Positions 29,196-38,688 of a stretch of DNA of 64,000 nucleotides are shown in pieces. Positions within the stretch are counted from its first letter, which is position 1. Every line of letters starts with the position of its first letter. Source of the DNA: Nocardia ninae NBRC 108245 (lineage in GTDB: Bacteria; Actinomycetota; Actinomycetes; Mycobacteriales; Mycobacteriaceae). The translations under genes were made by a program, and so were the position numbers. Location: assembly GCF_007990755.1 (NCBI RefSeq), contig NZ_BJXA01000006.1:112179-176178 (forward strand), in the 5' to 3' direction. Below the pieces are notes generated by a model that did no database searches, had not been told where the DNA came from, and saw only the letters and a program-made list of their open reading frames with translations.

Positions 29196-30053
29196 GTGAC
29201 CGAGAAGCCGAAAGACACATCCGACCCCTCGGCGGCCCAGCGTTCAGCGCCGTCCACGGCCGAGCAGTCGGCGGTGTCGTCCACCGGTCGAGGCGTCAGC
29301 AGCCCGTTCGATTCGCCGACCGAGCAGTTCCCCAGGCTGTCCAAGGACGTGCCGCGCACCGACGACGAGCTCGGCCTGGATCCCGATGTTCCGCCGGTCG
29401 GCGCGAGCGGCACCGCGCCGGACGCGTCGCCCGCCTATGCCTACGCCAGCATCCCGCCCGCCGCGAACGCGCCGACCGACACCGGCAGGCTGCGTCGCCG
29501 CAACGGCGAGAACCGCCGCGGCACATTGGATTTCGGTCTGTTCCTGCTGCGACTGATCGTCGGCGGCACCTTCATCTACCACGGCCTGCAGAAGCTGACC
29601 GGCTGGTTCAACGGCCCCGGCCTCGACGGCACCCGCGACATGATGGAGAAAGGCGGCTGGGACCACCCGACCGTGTCGGCCATCCTGGTCACCATCGGCG
29701 AAGTCGGCGGCGGCGCACTCCTGGTCCTCGGCCTCGCCACCCCGCTCGCCGCAGGTGCCGTCCTCGCCGTCATCCTCGACGCCTGGGCCTGGAAGCAAGG
29801 CATGATCCCCGGTTTCCAATACAAGGCCTCCGTCCCGACCGGCGTCGAAATGGAGAGCATCCTGGCGGGCGTCGCCGCCGTCATCATCCTCACCGGTCCC
29901 GGCCGCTGGGCCCTCGACCGCAACCGCGGCTGGGCTACCCGCCCCTTCGCCGGCTCCTTCGTAGTCCTGCTCCTGGCCATAGCCGCCGCCATCTTCACCT
30001 ACTGGTACCTGCACGGCGGCAACCCATTGACCGGCATCGGCCCCTTCGACTGA
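29196..30053 (+). CDS. DoxX-family membrane protein
   Basis: A 285-residue protein. The first ~110 residues are a disordered, Ser/Pro/Asp-rich cytoplasmic tail. Then four membrane helices of the DoxX fold follow, with FGLFLLRLIVGGTFIYHGLQKL, GGWDHPTVSAILVTIGEVGGGALLVLGL and the Trp/Gly-rich later helices. In mycobacteria a DoxX protein (Rv3005c) forms a membrane oxidoreductase complex with superoxide dismutase and a thiosulfate sulfurtransferase; this is its positional equivalent. GTG 29196 is preferred: a TAGGGT -10-like box 8 bp upstream suggests a leaderless mRNA. It is divergent from lppZ. Confidence 0.85.
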   Translation: MTEKPKDTSDPSAAQRSAPSTAEQSAVSSTGRGVSSPFDSPTEQFPRLSKDVPRTDDELGLDPDVPPVGASGTAPDASPAYAYASIPPAANAPTDTGRLRRRNGENRRGTLDFGLFLLRLIVGGTFIYHGLQKLTGWFNGPGLDGTRDMMEKGGWDHPTVSAILVTIGEVGGGALLVLGLATPLAAGAVLAVILDAWAWKQGMIPGFQYKASVPTGVEMESILAGVAAVIILTGPGRWALDRNRGWATRPFAGSFVVLLLAIAAAIFTYWYLHGGNPLTGIGPFD

Positions 30054-30064
30054 CCCCGAACCCC

Positions 30065-30102
30065 CTGCGCCCCTCGGACTTCCGAGGGGCGCAGTCTTGT
30101 TT
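30065..30102 (+). terminator. Hairpin terminator after the DoxX gene
   Basis: Arms CTGCGCCCCTCGGA (30065-30078) and their perfect complement (30081-30094) are followed by TCTTGTTT, a fairly standard rho-independent terminator. Confidence 0.85.
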
Positions 30103-30109
30103 GCATGCC

Positions 30110-30745
30110 GCGACCGGAGGCGGTTGTCGAGTGACCGCGCCGTCAGGTCCCGCTTGCTGCTACGCGAGGCAGTTGCGGGACGTGGGGGCTGCGAATGTCG
30201 AGTGGGCGCGCCGTGAGGTCCCGTTCGCTGTTACGCGCGGGCGGTTGCCGGGACGTGGTGGCGGCGATCTTCGAGTGTCCGTGCCGTGAGGTCCCGTTCG
30301 TTGCTACGCGCGGGCAGCTGGGGGACGTGGTGGCGGCCAATGTCGAGTGGGCGCGCCCACATGTCCCGTTCGCGACAACATGAGGGGTCGAGCGGGACGC
30401 GTTGGCGGCAGTTGCCGAAGTAGCCGCGCCCCATGTCCCACTCGCCGCTATGTGAGGTGGTTGCCTCGAGCGGGACATCGTGGCGGCGAGTGTCGAGGGG
30501 CGTGCCGTCATGTCCCCGTGCGCCGTTACGTGAGGGGTCGAATGGGACGTGGTGGCGGCGAATGTCGAGTGGCCGCTCCGTCAGGTCCCGCTCGCTGCTA
30601 TGCGCGGGCAGTTGGGGGACGTGGTGGCGGTGAATGTCGGGTGGGCGCTGCGTCATGTCCCGTTCGCCGCTACGTGTGGCGGTTGGTTGCGGCGAACGGG
30701 ACATGGTGGCGGCCAACGACGGGGAGGTGCCCCGTCAAAGTCCAG
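30110..30745. repeat. Tandem array of ~72-bp imperfect repeats
   Basis: Eight recognisable units begin with GGGACGTGGTGGCGGC (or close variants) at about 30177, 30250, 30322, 30394, 30472, 30544, 30616 and 30698, plus a partial unit before them. Spacing is mostly 72 bp. Each unit also holds an internal GTCCCGTTCGCTGCTACGCG-like block, so GGGAC and GTCCC arms could fold within a unit. Because 72 is a multiple of three, several frames stay open on both strands, but the peptides look like translated repeats, not proteins. There are no unique spacers between units, so it is not CRISPR. It lies between the DoxX terminator and the 3' end of ilvD. Confidence 0.85.
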
Positions 30746-30788
30746 CTAGGGTTTACCGGTCAGCTGGTCTGGGCGAAACCCGCAACCA

Positions 30789-32630
30789 CTACGGCACATA
30801 GCGGACTGCACCCTTGTCGGCTGAGGTGGCGAGGGCGGCGTAGGCGCGCAGGGCGGTGGTGACGGGGCGGTCGCGGTTGAGGGGTTGCCAGGGGCGTTCG
30901 GAGGCTTCCATTTTGGCGCGGCGTTCGGCGAGGACGGCATCGTCGACGAGGACCTCGAGGGTGCGGGTGCTGACGTCGATGCGGATCTGGTCACCGTTTT
31001 CGATGAGGCCGATGGTGCCGCCGCTGGCCGCCTCGGGGGAGATGTGGCCGATGGACAGGCCCGAGGTGCCGCCGGAGAAGCGGCCGTCGGTGATCAGCGC
31101 GCACTGCTTGCCGAGCCCGGCGCCCTTCAGGAAGGCGGTGGGGTGCAACATTTCCTGCATGCCCGGCCCGCCCGCCGGACCCTCGTAGCGGACGACCAGC
31201 ACGTCACCAGCCTTGATCTTCTTGTTGAGAATGGCCGAGACGGCTTCCTCCTGGGATTCCACGACGAGCGCGGGTCCCTGGAAGGTGAACAGTTCCTCGT
31301 CGATGCCCGCGGTCTTGAGCACGGCACCGTCGGGAGCGATGTTGCCGCGCAACACGACCAGCCCACCCTCCCGGGTGTAGGCGTGCTCGAAGTCGCGGAT
31401 GCAACCACCGGCGGCGTCGGTGTCGAGCGAGGACCAGCGGTTCTCGGTGGAGAACGGCTCGACCGTGCGCACCCCACCCGGCGCGGCGTGGAACAGCTCG
31501 ATGGCTTCCTCGGAAGCCTTGCCGGAGCGGATATCCCAGGTGTCGAGCCACTCGTCGAAGCTGCGCGTGTGCACGGTGCTCACGTCGGTCTCCAGCAGAC
31601 CGGCGCGGCGCAGCTCGCCGAGGATGGCGGGGATGCCACCGGCCCGGTGCACGTCCTCCATGTGGTAATCGGAGTTGGGCGACACCTTCGACAGGGTGGG
31701 CACCCGGCGGCTGGTCTCCTCGATGGTGTGCAGATCGAAGTCGACCTCACCCTCCTGCGCGGCGGCGAGGGTGTGCAGAACCGTATTGGTCGACCCGCCC
31801 ATGGCCACGTCGAGCGCCATCGCATTGCGGAAAGCCTTGGCGTTGGCGACATTACGAGGCAGCACCGACGCGTCGTCCTCGCGGTACCAGCGGTTGGCGA
31901 TGTCGACGACCACGGTGCCCGCGCGCTCGAACAGCGCCCGGCGCGCGGCATGGGTGGCCAGCGTGGAACCGTTGCCGGGCAACGCGAGTCCGAGCGCTTC
32001 GGTGAGGCAGTTCATCGAGTTCGCGGTGAACATGCCCGAGCAGGAGCCACACGTCGGGCAGGCGGACCGCTCGACCTCGCTCAAACCCTCTTCGGACACA
32101 GCCTGATTCGCGCTCGCCGAGATCGCGGTGATCAGGTCGGTCGGCGCCTGCGCGACGCCACCGACGACCACGGCCTTGCCGGCCTCCATCGGCCCGCCGG
32201 AGACGAACACCGTCGGAATGTTCAGTCGCATAGCGGCATTCAGCATGCCCGGAGTGATCTTGTCGCAGTTGGAGATACACACCAGCGCGTCGGCGGTGTG
32301 CGCGTTCACCATGTATTCCACGGAGTCGGCGATGATCTCGCGCGACGGCAGCGAGTACAGCATGCCGCCGTGACCCATCGCGATGCCGTCGTCGACGGCG
32401 ATGGTGTGGAATTCGCGCGGCACGCCACCCGCGGCGCGCACCGCGTCGGCGACGATGTCACCGACGTTCTTCAAGTGCACGTGACCCGGCACGAACTGGG
32501 TGTACGAGTTCGAGATGGCGACGATCGGCTTGCCGAAGTCGGAGTCGGTCATGCCGGTGGCGCGCCAGAGTGCGCGGGCGCCTGCGGCATTGCGGCCGAC
32601 GGTGGTGGTGCGTGAACGAAGCGGTGGCAT
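30789..32630 (-). CDS. ilvD: Dihydroxy-acid dehydratase
   Basis: A 613-residue enzyme removing water from 2,3-dihydroxy acids in valine and isoleucine synthesis. The Fe-S and metal motifs are intact: [45 protein letters not shown] and [22 protein letters not shown]. The length matches the E. coli-type IlvD. It works on the product of IlvC, encoded on the other strand 6 kb away. In M. tuberculosis ilvD lies elsewhere, so this placement beside ilvBNC is a local difference. Start ATG 32630. Confidence 0.97.
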   Translation of the reverse strand: MPPLRSRTTTVGRNAAGARALWRATGMTDSDFGKPIVAISNSYTQFVPGHVHLKNVGDIVADAVRAAGGVPREFHTIAVDDGIAMGHGGMLYSLPSREIIADSVEYMVNAHTADALVCISNCDKITPGMLNAAMRLNIPTVFVSGGPMEAGKAVVVGGVAQAPTDLITAISASANQAVSEEGLSEVERSACPTCGSCSGMFTANSMNCLTEALGLALPGNGSTLATHAARRALFERAGTVVVDIANRWYREDDASVLPRNVANAKAFRNAMALDVAMGGSTNTVLHTLAAAQEGEVDFDLHTIEETSRRVPTLSKVSPNSDYHMEDVHRAGGIPAILGELRRAGLLETDVSTVHTRSFDEWLDTWDIRSGKASEEAIELFHAAPGGVRTVEPFSTENRWSSLDTDAAGGCIRDFEHAYTREGGLVVLRGNIAPDGAVLKTAGIDEELFTFQGPALVVESQEEAVSAILNKKIKAGDVLVVRYEGPAGGPGMQEMLHPTAFLKGAGLGKQCALITDGRFSGGTSGLSIGHISPEAASGGTIGLIENGDQIRIDVSTRTLEVLVDDAVLAERRAKMEASERPWQPLNRDRPVTTALRAYAALATSADKGAVRYVP

Positions 32631-32945
32631 TGATGGTCCTCGGTCTGGTCGCGGGGGGCTGGGATGCGACTGCGCAGAGTCAGCTCGGCGGCCGCTCCAC
32701 GGTACTCCCGCGTGGGTATCGGCCGGCCTGCCGGTCAGCGCGGCTCGTGGCCGTCGTCCCGGTCCGTTCTGGTGTCAGTCGGTGCCGCGTGCCGGTGTCG
32801 CCGCGAGTGGTTCTCGTCGACGCTGACGGTGTCACCGGAGTTGCCGGAGGCGTCGGGCCGCGCTGTGCGAGTCGGAGATCGGTCTGCCGACACATCGCCG
32901 ACAACATCCTAGCGTCGGCGATTGTTCCTGCTCCCGCGTGTGCGC
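32631..32945. other. Spacer between ilvD and the PH-domain gene
   Basis: About 315 bp upstream of ilvD that must hold its promoter and leader. I see no convincing open frame, hairpin or leader peptide rich in branched-chain amino acid codons on the minus strand. Short frames here look like chance openings in GC-rich DNA. Confidence 0.45.
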
Positions 32946-33671
32946 CTACTGCTTGTTACTGTCCTTGCCGCGAGTGTCATCGTCTTCGGCAATGCTGCTG
33001 GAAGCTTCGCCCTCGTCGCGGTCAGTCCCGGCCTCGTCCGTCGCGCCCTGGGCGCCACTGTCCGCCACCGTAGCGTCGGCGGTCGTTGCCTCTGCGTCGT
33101 CCGTCTCGGTCGCAGCCGCGTCGGTGGTCGAAGTACCCGCGTCGTCCGACTTCGCCGAATCCGCGTCAGCGCCCGCCGCACTCGCGTCCGCCGACTTCGC
33201 CGAACCGGCATCACCCGGCGGCACCGCATACGGATCCGGAATCCGCCCCTGCGACGCAATCGCCAAATCCCGCACCCGGTCATAACTCACCGCGGGAAGT
33301 TTCACCTCGGTCCCGTCGACCAAATCGGCTCGCACGTATCCACGCTTCGGGATACGCACCCCCTTCAACTGAGACCAGTCGAGATGCCGCGACTTGAACA
33401 CGGTCCGCAAATCCAGCCCACTCTCGGAGACCGTCGTCTGCGTCCGCAGCACCCACACGCTCACCGCCATGGGGATCAGCAGCATCCACCACAGTCCGGA
33501 GGGCCAGCCGACGAACATGAAGAACACGCACATGAACAGGATGAACACACCTAGGAAGGCCAGGCGTGGGATGCGGATCACAGTGGCGGCCGAGCCGCCA
33601 CCCGTGTCCGATCCCTCGGGCGCGGTGTGGGACGATTTAGCCGGTGGCACGGACTGATGCGGTGATGACAC
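32946..33671 (-). CDS. cfp6: PH-domain membrane protein, Cfp6-like
   Basis: About 241 residues. A short N-terminal tail precedes two closely spaced membrane helices (RLAFLGVFILFMCVFFMFVGW and LWWMLLIPMAVSVWVL). Next comes a bacterial PH-like domain (TTVSESGLDLRTVFKSRHLDWSQLKGVRIPKRGYVRADLVDGTEVKLPAVSYDRVRDLAIAS), then a ~100-residue Asp/Ala/Thr-rich acidic tail. Its place just before ilvB matches Rv3004 (cfp6), which is much shorter; the long acidic tail is an extra here. GTG 33671 is chosen over GTG 33704 because a GGATGG ribosome site precedes it. The function is not established. Confidence 0.78.
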   Translation of the reverse strand: MSSPHQSVPPAKSSHTAPEGSDTGGGSAATVIRIPRLAFLGVFILFMCVFFMFVGWPSGLWWMLLIPMAVSVWVLRTQTTVSESGLDLRTVFKSRHLDWSQLKGVRIPKRGYVRADLVDGTEVKLPAVSYDRVRDLAIASQGRIPDPYAVPPGDAGSAKSADASAAGADADSAKSDDAGTSTTDAAATETDDAEATTADATVADSGAQGATDEAGTDRDEGEASSSIAEDDDTRGKDSNKQ

Positions 33672-33736
33672 ACCACCATCCTCGCATCCTGGTGAAGGAC
33701 CCAAGCAGCCGCACTATCCCACATAATGGGACCTGT

Positions 33737-33766
33737 TTGACTCTTCGGCTCACGCACACATACCGT
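33737..33766 (+). promoter_or_regulatory. Candidate ilvBNC promoter
   Basis: A -35 box TTGACT (33737-33742) and a -10 box TACCGT (33761-33766, fits TAnnnT) are separated by 18 bp. They lie directly before the leader peptide, placing the transcription start within a few bases of ATG 33768 / GTG 33774. Confidence 0.55.
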
Positions 33767-33767
33767 C

Positions 33768-33821
33768 ATGCGCGTGAATCGAAACGAGCTTCTCGTAATC
33801 GGCCGGCGCGTCCAGCGTTGA
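33768..33821 (+). CDS. ilvBNC leader peptide (attenuation)
   Basis: A 17-residue open frame, [17 protein letters not shown], begins right at the predicted transcription start; GTG 33774 would make it leaderless. It holds the run Leu-Leu-Val-Ile, exactly the amino acids made by the operon, and is followed by competing RNA stems and a terminator. That is the layout of an attenuation leader, as known for ilvBNC of corynebacteria and related actinobacteria. Ribosome stalling in this run when branched-chain aminoacyl-tRNAs are scarce would favour read-through. The peptide is too short for ordinary gene finders; the assignment rests on codon content and context. Confidence 0.72.
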   Translation: MRVNRNELLVIGRRVQR

Positions 33822-33905
33822 GCCTGACTATCTGAGTCGAATACGTCAGCTCGCGTTGCGACGCGCCACCCTCGATCAGCCATGGGCTGACGGGGGCTTT
33901 TTTGT
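33822..33905 (+). promoter_or_regulatory. ilvBNC attenuator: competing stems and terminator
   Basis: Segment 1 CTGAC (33824-33828) pairs with segment 2 GTCAG (33845-33849). The terminator stem is TCAGCC (33876-33881) with GGCTGA (33885-33890), followed by CGGGGGC and six T residues (33898-33903). Segment 2, as CGTCAGC (33844-33850), is also complementary to GCTGACG (33886-33892) in the terminator's right arm, so an antiterminator can form instead. The mutually exclusive pairings are seen in the sequence; regulation by them is inferred. Confidence 0.7.
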
Positions 33906-33999
33906 GTTCGGACAAATGTCCGGCATGGGCGAGTCGCAAGACACCGCATGTCAGACACAAATCCGGGGTCAGAACGACAAGCAGTTAGGAACGAAGACG

Positions 34000-35922
34000 G
34001 TGAGTGCACCTACCGCACGGCCCGGGCCATCGGCCCGCAGGCCAGCGCCTTCGGCGAATCAGCCGAGCACTGGCAGCTCGACGACGTCGGCCAACCGCCG
34101 CCAGGTCCCGCCCGAGCGGGTCACCGGCGCGCAGTCGGTCGTCCGGTCGCTCGAGGAGCTCGGCGTCGACACGGTATTCGGCATTCCCGGCGGCGCGATC
34201 CTTCCGGTCTACGACCCGCTGTTCGATTCGACCAAGGTGCGCCACGTGCTGGTCCGCCACGAGCAGGGCGCGGGTCATGCCGCGACCGGCTACGCGCAGG
34301 CCACCGGCAAGGTCGGCGTGTGCATGGCGACCTCGGGTCCGGGTGCAACCAACCTGGTCACGCCGATCGCCGACGCGCAGATGGACTCGGTGCCGATCGT
34401 CGCGATCACCGGCCAGGTCGGCCGCGGCCTGATCGGCACGGACGCCTTCCAAGAGGCGGACATCTCCGGTATCACCATGCCGATCACCAAGCACAACTTC
34501 CTCATCACCGAGGGCGTCGACATCCCGCGCATCCTCGCCGAGGCGTTCTACCTCGCCGCCAGCGGTCGTCCGGGCGCCGTGCTGGTGGACATCCCGAAGG
34601 ACGTGCTGCAGATGCAGACGACCTTCAGCTGGCCGCCGGAGATGCGCCTGCCCGGCTACCGCCCGGTGACCAAGCCGCACGGTAAGCAGGTGCGCGAGGC
34701 CGCCCGGATGATCTTGGAAGCCAAGTCGCCCGTGCTCTACGTCGGCGGCGGCGTGATCAAGGCCGACGCCTCGCCCGAGCTGCTCGAGCTGGCCGAGATG
34801 ACCGGCATCCCCGTGGTCACCACGCTGATGGCGCGCGGCGCGTTCCCGGACAGCCACCAGCTGAACATGGGCATGCCCGGCATGCACGGCACCGTGGGAG
34901 CCGTTGCGGCACTGCAGCGCTCGGATCTGCTGATCACCCTCGGCGCCCGCTTCGACGACCGGGTGACCGGTCAGCTCGACTCGTTCGCACCCGACGCCAG
35001 GGTGATCCACGCCGACATCGACCCGGCCGAGATCGGCAAGAACCGGCACGCGGACGTTCCGATCGTGGGCGACTGCCGCGAGGTGATCATCGAGCTGATC
35101 GAGACCCTGAAGGCCGATCCGGCGGCCAAGTCTCCACTGCTCGACCTCACCGAATGGTGGAAGTACCTGGACGGTGTGCGCAAGAGCTACCCGCTCGGCT
35201 GGACCGCCCCCAGCGACGGCTCGCTCTCGCCCGAGTTCGTCATCGACGCGCTCGGCCGCCTGGCCGGACCCGACGCCATCTACTGCGCCGGCGTCGGCCA
35301 GCACCAGATGTGGGCCGCGCAGTTCATCAAGTACGAGAAGCCGCGTACCTGGCTGAACTCCGGCGGCCTCGGCACCATGGGCTACGCCGTCCCGGCCGCC
35401 ATGGGCGCCAAGATGGGCGCGCCGGACAAAGAGGTGTGGGCGGTCGACGGTGACGGCTGCTTCCAGATGACCAACCAGGAGTTGGCCACCTGCGCCGTGG
35501 AAGGCGTGCCGATCAAGGTCGCGCTGATCAACAACGGCAACCTCGGCATGGTCCGCCAGTGGCAGACGCTGTTCTACCAGGAGCGCTACTCCAACACCGA
35601 TCTCGGCACGCACACCCTGCGCATCCCCGACTTCGTGAAGCTCGCCGAAGCCTTGGGCTGCCACGGCATCCGGGTCGAGCGCGAGGAGGACGTGGAGGCC
35701 GCGATCCGCGAGGCGCAGGCCATCAACGACCGGCCGGTGGTGATCGACTTCATCGTCGGCAAGGACGCCCAGGTGTGGCCGATGGTCGCCGCGGGCACCA
35801 GCAACGACGAGATCATGGCCGCCCACGGCATCCGCCCGCTGTTCGACGACGACGAGCAGGCCGCGGAGCCCGCCGTTATCCACGAAGCGATGTCTCATGA
35901 GAAGAACAAGGTGACGGAATGA
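34000..35922 (+). CDS. ilvB: Acetolactate synthase large (catalytic) subunit
   Basis: A 640-residue ThDP enzyme condensing pyruvate with pyruvate or 2-oxobutyrate, the first shared step to valine, leucine and isoleucine. The first ~35 residues are Pro/Ser/Ala-rich and disordered. Catalytic Glu88 lies in [14 protein letters not shown]. The FAD domain has [14 protein letters not shown] and [11 protein letters not shown]; the ThDP/Mg site is [32 protein letters not shown] 34000 is chosen because AGGA precedes it and it follows the attenuator; earlier in-frame codons would run through the attenuator. ilvN follows after 76 bp. Confidence 0.96.
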   Translation: MSAPTARPGPSARRPAPSANQPSTGSSTTSANRRQVPPERVTGAQSVVRSLEELGVDTVFGIPGGAILPVYDPLFDSTKVRHVLVRHEQGAGHAATGYAQATGKVGVCMATSGPGATNLVTPIADAQMDSVPIVAITGQVGRGLIGTDAFQEADISGITMPITKHNFLITEGVDIPRILAEAFYLAASGRPGAVLVDIPKDVLQMQTTFSWPPEMRLPGYRPVTKPHGKQVREAARMILEAKSPVLYVGGGVIKADASPELLELAEMTGIPVVTTLMARGAFPDSHQLNMGMPGMHGTVGAVAALQRSDLLITLGARFDDRVTGQLDSFAPDARVIHADIDPAEIGKNRHADVPIVGDCREVIIELIETLKADPAAKSPLLDLTEWWKYLDGVRKSYPLGWTAPSDGSLSPEFVIDALGRLAGPDAIYCAGVGQHQMWAAQFIKYEKPRTWLNSGGLGTMGYAVPAAMGAKMGAPDKEVWAVDGDGCFQMTNQELATCAVEGVPIKVALINNGNLGMVRQWQTLFYQERYSNTDLGTHTLRIPDFVKLAEALGCHGIRVEREEDVEAAIREAQAINDRPVVIDFIVGKDAQVWPMVAAGTSNDEIMAAHGIRPLFDDDEQAAEPAVIHEAMSHEKNKVTE

Positions 35923-35998
35923 GCGAGCGCAGCGAGCGAACAATCGACACAGCTACGAGAGTGCTCGTGCTGGAGCCGAGCGCTAGCGAGGTGGAGGC

Positions 35999-36502
35999 AT
36001 GAGTACTACGCACACGCTGAGCGTGCTTGTCGAGGACAAGCCTGGCGTGCTGGCGCGGGTCGCGGCGCTGTTCTCCCGCCGCGGCTTCAATATCGAGTCG
36101 CTCGCGGTCGGCGGCACCGAGATCCCGGAGATCTCCCGGATGACCATCGTCGTCACCGTCGAGGATCTGCCGCTCGAGCAGGTCACCAAGCAGCTCAACA
36201 AGCTGGTGAACGTCATCAAGATCGTGGAGCAGGATTCCGACACCTCGGTGGCCCGCGAACTGATCCTGGTGAAGGTCCGCGCCGACGCCAGCGTGCGGAC
36301 CCAGGTGATCGAGGCGGTTACGCTCTTCCGTGCGAAAGTGATCGACGTCTCGCCGGACGCCCTCACCGTCGAGGCGACCGGAACCCGGTCCAAGCTCGAC
36401 GCGTTGCTGCGCATGCTGGAGCCGTACGGAATCCGGGAGATCGTGCAGTCCGGTGTGGTGGCCGTCGGTCGCGGACCGAAGTCGATCACGGCGACGCGAT
36501 AG
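35999..36502 (+). CDS. ilvN: Acetolactate synthase small (regulatory) subunit
   Basis: A 167-residue regulatory subunit that activates IlvB and confers valine feedback inhibition. An N-terminal ACT domain (HTLSVLVEDKPGVLARVAALFSRRGFNIESLAVGGTE) is followed by the typical ALS_ss C-terminal domain with FRAKVIDVSPDALTVEATGTRSKLDALLRMLEPYGIREIVQSG. Start ATG 35999 has GGTGGAGG just upstream. It is the middle gene of ilvBNC. Confidence 0.97.
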   Translation: MSTTHTLSVLVEDKPGVLARVAALFSRRGFNIESLAVGGTEIPEISRMTIVVTVEDLPLEQVTKQLNKLVNVIKIVEQDSDTSVARELILVKVRADASVRTQVIEAVTLFRAKVIDVSPDALTVEATGTRSKLDALLRMLEPYGIREIVQSGVVAVGRGPKSITATR

Positions 36503-36553
36503 CGCTCGCCGGCATCGCGCCTTCGGGCCGACCGCAGCAGAACAGTTGAATAG

Positions 36554-37687
<1,134 letters not shown>

Positions 37688-37699
37688 GTTTCAACTGTT

Positions 37700-37731
37700 A
37701 ACGGTCCGGCACCGATTGGTGCCGGACCGTT
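37700..37731 (+). terminator. Hairpin terminator of ilvBNC
   Basis: Arms AACGGTCCGGCACC (37700-37713) and their exact complement (37718-37731) enclose the loop GATT, 12 bp after the ilvC stop codon, with TGTCGT following. Confidence 0.88.
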
Positions 37732-37792
37732 GTCGTCGGTAGGTGTGGCAGGTTCGGCGTTGCGATCGTCAGGCGCAGTTCGCACGGCCACC

Positions 37793-37864
37793 CCGCACAC
37801 CTTCTGATTTCGCGCATACGAAATCGCATGCGATTCCCGGTGCGGGAAATCAGGAAGTGTGCGG
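37793..37864. repeat. Long imperfect inverted repeat with inner palindrome
   Basis: Outer arms of 24 bp (37793-37816 and 37841-37864) match at 21 positions. Their loop contains the perfect 14-bp palindrome AATCGCATGCGATT (37822-37835). The 72-bp element lies between the ilvBNC terminator and the terminator of the next gene, so neither operon needs it for termination. It could be a small mobile or structural element. Confidence 0.6.
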
Positions 37865-37882
37865 CTGCCGGTGGGTACGGAA

Positions 37883-37911
37883 CGGCCCGGCACCATAGTG
37901 ATGCCGGGCCG
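37883..37911 (-). terminator. Hairpin terminator of the small secreted protein gene
   Basis: Arms CGGCCCGGCA (37883-37892) and TGCCGGGCCG (37902-37911) enclose a 9-nt loop, 8 bp past the stop codon of the leftward gene. Confidence 0.78.
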
Positions 37912-37918
37912 CGCTGTG

Positions 37919-38212
37919 TTAGCTGCTGCCGAACAACCCGTGCGGGCGGTTCTGCCGGAACTGCCAGAACGGATCGTCGTGGTGGCCGCGGTCGAACGGG
38001 CCGTTGTTGCAGCTCCAGTTCTTGAACGGGCCGAAGTCGCAGTTGCGATCGTGGTGTGGATGCCGGACGTCGGTGACGCCGGGCACGCCGACGCTCGGGC
38101 TTGCCGATGCGGGAATGGCCAAGGCGGTCAACGGAACCGCGACGATCGCACCGGCGACAGCCACTCGGGCCAGCATGCGGCGCGAAGTCGTGGACTTGGT
38201 TGTGGAGAACAA
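37919..38212 (-). CDS. Small secreted protein, unknown function
   Basis: A 97-residue protein with a clear signal peptide: basic start SRRMLARVAVAGAIVAVPLTALAIPASASPS, cleavage likely after ASA. The mature ~60 residues are rich in His, Asp, Phe, Asn and Gly (HPHHDRNCDFGPFKNWSCNNGPFDRGHHDDPFWQFRQNRPHG) with two cysteines. The histidines and acidic residues could bind metal, but nothing proves it. TTG 38212 is chosen because AAAGGA lies 6 bp upstream; GTG 38227 is the alternative. I do not recognise the family. It has its own terminator. Confidence 0.65.
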   Translation of the reverse strand: MFSTTKSTTSRRMLARVAVAGAIVAVPLTALAIPASASPSVGVPGVTDVRHPHHDRNCDFGPFKNWSCNNGPFDRGHHDDPFWQFRQNRPHGLFGSS

Positions 38213-38688
38213 CGTGGATCCTTTCACTCTGCGGTGAACTGCTCGTTCACCATCCCCCGCTGTGGTCTGCCCACGTGGCGTACTGCACCTCGTCGGCAGG
38301 TCGGGATCGACTGTGTCGCCGCTGCTTTGCGGGCCCCCGCCCGGCACAACACCGACTGCACGGTCTCACTCTTACGCATTTCGCCCGAAAGGTCACGGGT
38401 GCAGGCAGGTCTGCGGAAGATTTCCACCCTTGGTACTAGGGGTTAACCCCCACTGACGCAACGGCACCCGACTGATTCGCGTTGAGTGGCACACCATGGA
38501 GTGACCTTCTCGAAGTATGCCGCGACCATGTGCCACTCACGCTGGTGCAAAGTCTGATCGGCGCCTCCGGGGGCTGGATCGCCGCGTTGTCGTCGTTGCC
38601 GATACAACCCGGTACCGGCAACTACTCCGCCTTGCCAGGCGACGGATCCAGCGCCCGGGAGGCAACCGGCCGGATTTTGCGACAGACC
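38213..38688. other. Intergenic region with two symmetrical elements
   Basis: About 475 bp with no convincing gene. It holds a perfect 12-bp palindrome GGGGTTAACCCC (38439-38450) and an inverted repeat with 10-bp arms GAGTGGCACA / TGTGCCACTC (38484-38493 and 38529-38538). The latter could fold downstream of the antiporter gene or be an operator pair. The promoter of the small secreted protein gene must lie at its left end. Confidence 0.45.

Noticed and set aside
30110-30745. Possible CRISPR array
   Set aside because: Units follow one another without unique spacers of constant size, copies diverge throughout their length, and no cas genes are nearby.
30143-30862. Open frames of 60-170 codons on both strands in the repeat array
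   Set aside because: They arise because the repeat period is 72 bp. The peptides are simply translated repeats, present in several frames at once, with no domain or ribosome site.
32570-33073. 167-codon plus-strand frame upstream of ilvD
   Set aside because: It overlaps the ilvD start and the PH-domain gene on the opposite strand and has low-complexity Arg/Val/Cys content, typical of antisense frames in high-GC DNA.
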